Assembly (NCBI GenBank): GCA_002404515.1
Contig: DHJV01000073.1
Location: forward strand, 1 to 14,931
Reading direction: 5' to 3'
Source: Lachnospiraceae bacterium UBA4711
GTDB taxonomy: Bacteria; Bacillota; Clostridia; Lachnospirales; Lachnospiraceae
DNA length: 14,931 nt
The notes under the pieces were generated by a model, which was not told where the DNA came from, did no database searches, and worked only from the letters and a program-made list of their open reading frames with translations. Shown one piece after another: positions 12,813 through 14,931 of this stretch; position 1 is the first letter of the stretch, and the number at the start of each line of letters is the position of its first letter. The position numbers were made by a program, and so were the translations under genes.

Positions 12813-14914
12813 AGAAAAAATTATTTTCTTTTCTGCTCACTCTATGTATTGTGTTCTGCCTTGCTCCAATCACGGCCCTTGCGGAAGGCGAGACTGGCGT
12901 CGCGATCAACGATACAAACTTCCCAGATGCAAATTTTCTCAGCATTGTCAAAGGGTTTGACACTGATGGAAACGGTTATTTAAGCGATGCAGAAATTGCT
13001 GCTGTTGCAGAAATTAAATGTGATAATAAAAGCATCTGCAATCTTACAGGTATCGAATATTTTACCGCATTGATGCATCTTTGGTGCCAAAATAATCAAA
13101 TAACTTCTTTGGATCTCAGTAAGAATACTGCTTTGAATACCTTATGGTGCTATAATAACCAACTAACCTCATTGGATGTCAGTAAAAATACCGATTTGGA
13201 TTTTCTGAGCTGCTCTAATAACCGACTAACCTCATTGGATATCAGCAAGAATACTGCTATAGTCCACTTTGCTGGCATTAACAACACCTACCAGATTGCT
13301 GTTGACGAAAATCGCAAATTTAACCTTTCTTCTCTCCCTGGCAGCTTCGATGTTACCAAAGCAAGCAATTGGAGCGGCGGAACAGTCAGTGGATCCACAT
13401 TGACCGTAGATAATGACAAAGATACTGTTACCTATACCTATGACTGTGGCAACGAAACAACTGTCAAATTCACACTAAAGTGTAATAAGGCTAACTATAC
13501 CGTTTCCTTTAACACAAACGGCGGAAGCTCAGTGGCAACACAGACCATAGAACATGGTGGGAAAGCTGCAAAGCCCAAAGATTCAACCAAAAACGGCTAC
13601 ATCTTCACAGGATGGTACACGGATAAGGCCTGCACAAAAAATTACAATTTTGATACACCTGTAACAGCTGGCATCACCCTCTATGCGGGATGGTCAGAGT
13701 GCGATCATTCTGGCAGTACAACCAAGCCTACCTGCGGCACTCCTGCAATCTGCACTATCTGCAAAGGAACGATTGCAGCTACAGGAAATCATACCTACGA
13801 ATGGCGGAGTGAAAACGATAAATATTGGAAAAAATGCAAATTCTGCGGTAAAGAAACACCAAAAAAAGTGATTCCAAAGCTGATCCTCAATGCACCTGAT
13901 ACGGTCTGCCGTACACAAGATTGTACATTTACCTTTTCTCTTCCTGAAGGATGTACAAACCCTGAATTTGGTTATGAGTTCACCATGATTGGCAGTGGAA
14001 ACAACGCAACCGTTAAAAATGGTGTGTGCAGCGGAACAATTGAAGCTGATTGGTACGATCAGACCGAAACAAGCTTTAAGCTTACCGTCTATGCCATCAC
14101 CTCCGACGGCTTCTCGACCAGCACTTCCAAAACCATAGAAATCGTGAATGAGCACACCTACGATTGGCAGAGTGAAAACGGAGAATATTGGCAGAAGTGC
14201 AAGGTCTGTGGTAAAGAAACAGCTAAAAAAATAATTCCTGAAATTGCGCTCAGTGGCGCAGACAAGGTCTGCCGGTCTCAGGATTATACCTTCGACTTTA
14301 CACTTCCGAAAGGGTGCAAACTCATCACCGTGGACTATGTGTTTGAAAAACTCGGCAGCAATCTTCCCGCAACTTTCGAAAACGGCAAGTATACGGTCAA
14401 ACTCACATCTTCCGGATATCCTGCCGAAGAAAACGGTTTTGAGGTAACTGTCAATGCGAAAACGGCGGATGGCTTTGCAATTAAAGCAGAAAATAACGTT
14501 ACAATTCTAAATGAACATACCGGTGGAAAAGCCACCTGTATCGTCAAAGCAAAGTGTACGATCTGCGGTGCGGAATACGGCGAGCCTGACCCAAAGAATC
14601 ACTCTGATCTCAAGCATTTTCCAACAGAGGCAGCAACCAAGATCTCCGAGGGGAACATCGAGTATTGGTATTGTGATGGTTGTAATAAATATTACAGCGA
14701 CAAGGACGGAACAAAGGAAATAAGCAAGGCTGCTACCATAATTGCAAAGGAAATAAGCAAGCCTGCCACTATAACGACAAAGCCGAACAACAATTCCATA
14801 TCACCGCTGACCGGCGATACAAGTACCCCTGCTCTGTGGATTGCTCTGCTACTTATCAGTGGTAGTGCCACACTTGGAATAACGATTGTCAGCAAAATGG
14901 GAACAAAAAAATAA
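12809..14914 (+). CDS. Sortase-anchored surface protein with LRR, InlB B-repeat and Cys-rich repeats
   Basis: A 701-aa exported protein. A signal peptide (1-25, cleavage after ITALA) is followed by an EF-hand/dockerin-like loop (DTDGNGYLSDAE, 51-62), then short leucine-rich repeats of 21 residues (87-149, unit NNQLTSLDVSKNT) and a fourth degenerate unit. A Listeria-Bacteroides (InlB B-type) repeat spans about 230-296 (VSFNTNGGSSV, FTGWYTD, LYAGW). Then come CxxC motifs (C315/C318, C343/C346, C464/C467, C583/C586, C622/C625) within two tandem units of 121 residues (328-448, 449-569). The C-terminus has SPLTGD (665-670), a hydrophobic helix (about 674-694) and KMGTKK, a sortase signal of the (S/P)PxTG type. 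GGAGGTAAC overlaps the end of tetR. Likely an adhesin or host-interaction protein; no sortase is visible in the window. Confidence 0.88.
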   Translation: MKKKLFSFLLTLCIVFCLAPITALAEGETGVAINDTNFPDANFLSIVKGFDTDGNGYLSDAEIAAVAEIKCDNKSICNLTGIEYFTALMHLWCQNNQITSLDLSKNTALNTLWCYNNQLTSLDVSKNTDLDFLSCSNNRLTSLDISKNTAIVHFAGINNTYQIAVDENRKFNLSSLPGSFDVTKASNWSGGTVSGSTLTVDNDKDTVTYTYDCGNETTVKFTLKCNKANYTVSFNTNGGSSVATQTIEHGGKAAKPKDSTKNGYIFTGWYTDKACTKNYNFDTPVTAGITLYAGWSECDHSGSTTKPTCGTPAICTICKGTIAATGNHTYEWRSENDKYWKKCKFCGKETPKKVIPKLILNAPDTVCRTQDCTFTFSLPEGCTNPEFGYEFTMIGSGNNATVKNGVCSGTIEADWYDQTETSFKLTVYAITSDGFSTSTSKTIEIVNEHTYDWQSENGEYWQKCKVCGKETAKKIIPEIALSGADKVCRSQDYTFDFTLPKGCKLITVDYVFEKLGSNLPATFENGKYTVKLTSSGYPAEENGFEVTVNAKTADGFAIKAENNVTILNEHTGGKATCIVKAKCTICGAEYGEPDPKNHSDLKHFPTEAATKISEGNIEYWYCDGCNKYYSDKDGTKEISKAATIIAKEISKPATITTKPNNNSISPLTGDTSTPALWIALLLISGSATLGITIVSKMGTKK
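13067..13255 (+). repeat. Three 63-bp tandem repeats coding LRR units
   Basis: Units at 13067-13129, 13130-13192 and 13193-13255 each encode 21 residues ending in SLDxSKNT. A fourth, diverged unit follows to about 13318. Such LRR arrays expand or contract by slippage or recombination. Confidence 0.85.
13790..14515 (+). repeat. Two 363-bp tandem units in the surface protein gene
   Basis: Units at 13790-14152 and 14153-14515 encode homologous 121-residue modules. They begin HTYEWRSEND and HTYDWQSENG, contain KCKxCGKET and a VCR(T/S)QDxTF strand, and end in NEH. They are diverged enough to be an old duplication. A third unit begins at 14516 but only its Cys part is kept. Confidence 0.8.
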
Positions 14915-14931
14915 AAAACAAAGAGAGAGGT
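14915..14931 (+). promoter_or_regulatory. Ribosome-binding-site-like end of window
   Basis: After the surface-protein stop the window ends in AAAGAGAGAGGT, which resembles the ribosome binding site of a following plus-strand gene and suggests the operon continues beyond the window. No terminator is seen here. Confidence 0.35.

Noticed and set aside
13694..14155. 153-codon open frame on the minus strand
   Set aside because: It is antisense to the well-supported surface-protein gene, with no recognisable domain; a product of repeat and codon composition.

Overview
The window looks like a chromosomal segment of a low-to-moderate GC Clostridia bacterium, most likely Lachnospiraceae. The grounds are strong AGGAGG-type ribosome binding sites, LytTR/GHKL two-component pairs of the Agr type, DUF6273-like and propeller-like envelope proteins, and a sortable InlB-like surface protein with a SPxTG-type anchor. 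No rRNA, tRNA, CRISPR array or insertion sequence was seen. Assignments rest on reading the sequence and on remembered family features, not on any search.

Region 1 (about 1-2208, minus strand): a LytTR response regulator and a short two-TM GHKL histidine kinase lie behind a previously hidden TTG-initiated 49-residue membrane peptide gene. A good sigma-A-like promoter with an 8-bp inverted repeat over its -35 drives this unit. Downstream, a weak candidate gene start runs off the left edge. Upstream (1925-2208) is decayed coding DNA, including the out-of-frame remains of a zinc ribbon.

Region 2 (2209-5682): two minus-strand genes encode two-TM proteins with cytoplasmic-type zinc ribbons, one of them truncated. 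They are divergent from a plus-strand LytTR regulator plus six-TM GHKL kinase operon. A short coiled-coil gene and a rho-independent terminator follow.

Region 3 (5708-11724, minus strand): a tight seven-gene operon of membrane-anchored or exported proteins. In transcription order it holds a two-TM protein, a propeller-like protein, a zinc-ribbon membrane protein, a DUF6273-like lipoprotein, a second propeller-like protein, a single-TM Cys-containing ectodomain protein and a third propeller-like protein. The three propeller-like genes are paralogues, and the zinc-ribbon gene is a paralogue of the two in region 2.

Region 4 (11725-14931): a 383-bp divergent intergenic region, then a TetR regulator whose stop overlaps the start of a 701-residue LRR/InlB-repeat surface protein (ATGA). 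A 20-bp inverted repeat sits at the predicted TetR promoter.

The most interesting link is a shared regulatory element. Both divergent intergenic regions (3124-3159 and 11860-11895) carry two TTTTTGCA direct repeats whose starts are exactly 21 bp apart, with a partly conserved spacer and flank (28 of 35 positions identical). This is the geometry of LytTR-family operators, and both copies sit upstream of operons carrying the zinc-ribbon/two-TM family. I infer that a LytTR regulator coded here, most simply the one at 3245, controls its own operon and both zinc-ribbon/envelope operons, making one envelope-sensing regulon of unknown function.
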